Shown here: positions 5,724 through 5,842 of the stretch, piece after piece | Position numbering within the stretch: the first letter of the stretch is position 1 | Layout of the letters: the number at the start of each line of letters is the position of its first letter | NCBI GenBank assembly: GCA_900550025.1 | Contig: URQP01000124.1 | Span: 1 to 5,842, forward strand | Direction: 5' to 3' | Source: an uncultured Porphyromonadaceae bacterium | GTDB lineage: Bacteria; Bacteroidota; Bacteroidia; Bacteroidales; Muribaculaceae | Length of the DNA stretch: 5,842 bases | Position numbers and translations under genes: made by a program | The notes under the pieces: model-generated | Database searches by the model: none | What the model saw: only the letters and a program-made list of their open reading frames with translations | Told to the model about the DNA's origin: nothing

Positions 5724-5842
5724 TGCTGTTCTGTGTTTTCCGCCTCCGGAATCCATACGTATGCGCCAATGTCGATTGTTTCCGATTGGAAACGGTCGTT
5801 GCCGTACCTGTCGAAGCGTACTTCCGGCGGGCATAGCCCGCG
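5720..5842 (-). CDS. C-terminal end of a beta-helix / choice-of-anchor-type protein, partial
   Basis: Reading the minus strand from 5842 gives 40 codons ending at TGA 5722-5720. The segment RFDRYGNDRF...SETIDIGAYVWIPE matches the closing motif 'D-x-x-G-x-x-R...x-x-D-I-G-A-Y' seen at the end of right-handed parallel beta-helix and choice-of-anchor Q-type secreted proteins of Bacteroidetes. The frame stays open to the edge of the window, so most of the gene lies to the right. Its stop overlaps the folB start (ATGA). The family call rests on one short motif, but the open frame and the 4-nt overlap support a real gene end. Confidence 0.65.
   Translation of the reverse strand, partial: RGLCPPEVRFDRYGNDRFQSETIDIGAYVWIPEAENTEQQ

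Noticed and set aside
5724..5834. 37-residue N-terminal extension of FolB
   Set aside because: FolB proteins start at the [14 protein letters not shown] sequence; the extension is out of frame with the overlapping beta-helix-type gene end, which is better supported.

Overview
The window looks like a chromosomal piece of a Bacteroidota genome, most likely order Bacteroidales (gut type). The reasons are a PCMD-family lipoprotein gene next to an outer-membrane beta-barrel gene, a PepSY-like tandem-repeat protein, two perfect TAnnTTTG -7 promoter elements (TAACTTTG), AT-rich leaders without Shine-Dalgarno sites at the start codons, and the C-terminus of a Bacteroides-style beta-helix protein. I cannot fix the family or genus from this sequence alone.

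Left part (1-1651, plus strand). The 3' part of a PepSY-like (beta-lactamase-inhibitor-like) repeat protein runs in from the left edge. After 27 bp comes a lipoprotein gene with an FG-GAP/EF-hand-like Asp motif. This second gene is interrupted by one in-frame TAA at 1244-1246, and coding-like sequence continues in the same frame for another 134 codons to 1651. It is best read as one 755-1651 gene broken by a nonsense codon.

Middle (1652-4825). A 13-bp inverted repeat lies between the two convergent gene sets. On the minus strand there is an apparent three-gene operon, in transcription order: a PCMD-domain surface lipoprotein (3458-4702), an outer-membrane beta-barrel protein overlapping it by 4 nt (2685-3461), and meso-diaminopimelate dehydrogenase (ddh, 1774-2661) 23 nt further on. 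Its promoter carries TAACTTTG and is followed by a perfect 12-bp tandem duplication that fills the short 5' leader and runs into the start codon.

Right part (4752-5842, minus strand). rplS (ribosomal protein L19) has its own promoter, a leader that can fold, and a strong intrinsic terminator whose distal arm overlaps the -33 region of the PCMD promoter. Upstream of rplS is folB (dihydroneopterin aldolase), which overlaps by 4 nt the end of a protein with a beta-helix-type C-terminus that leaves the window on the right.

Most of the window is ordinary housekeeping and envelope gene content. The items most worth a second look are the in-frame stop in the lipoprotein gene, the 12-bp tandem repeat in the PCMD leader, and the coupling of ddh to two envelope genes. 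I saw no mobile element, CRISPR array, tRNA or rRNA. I found no clear evidence of a wholly new system.
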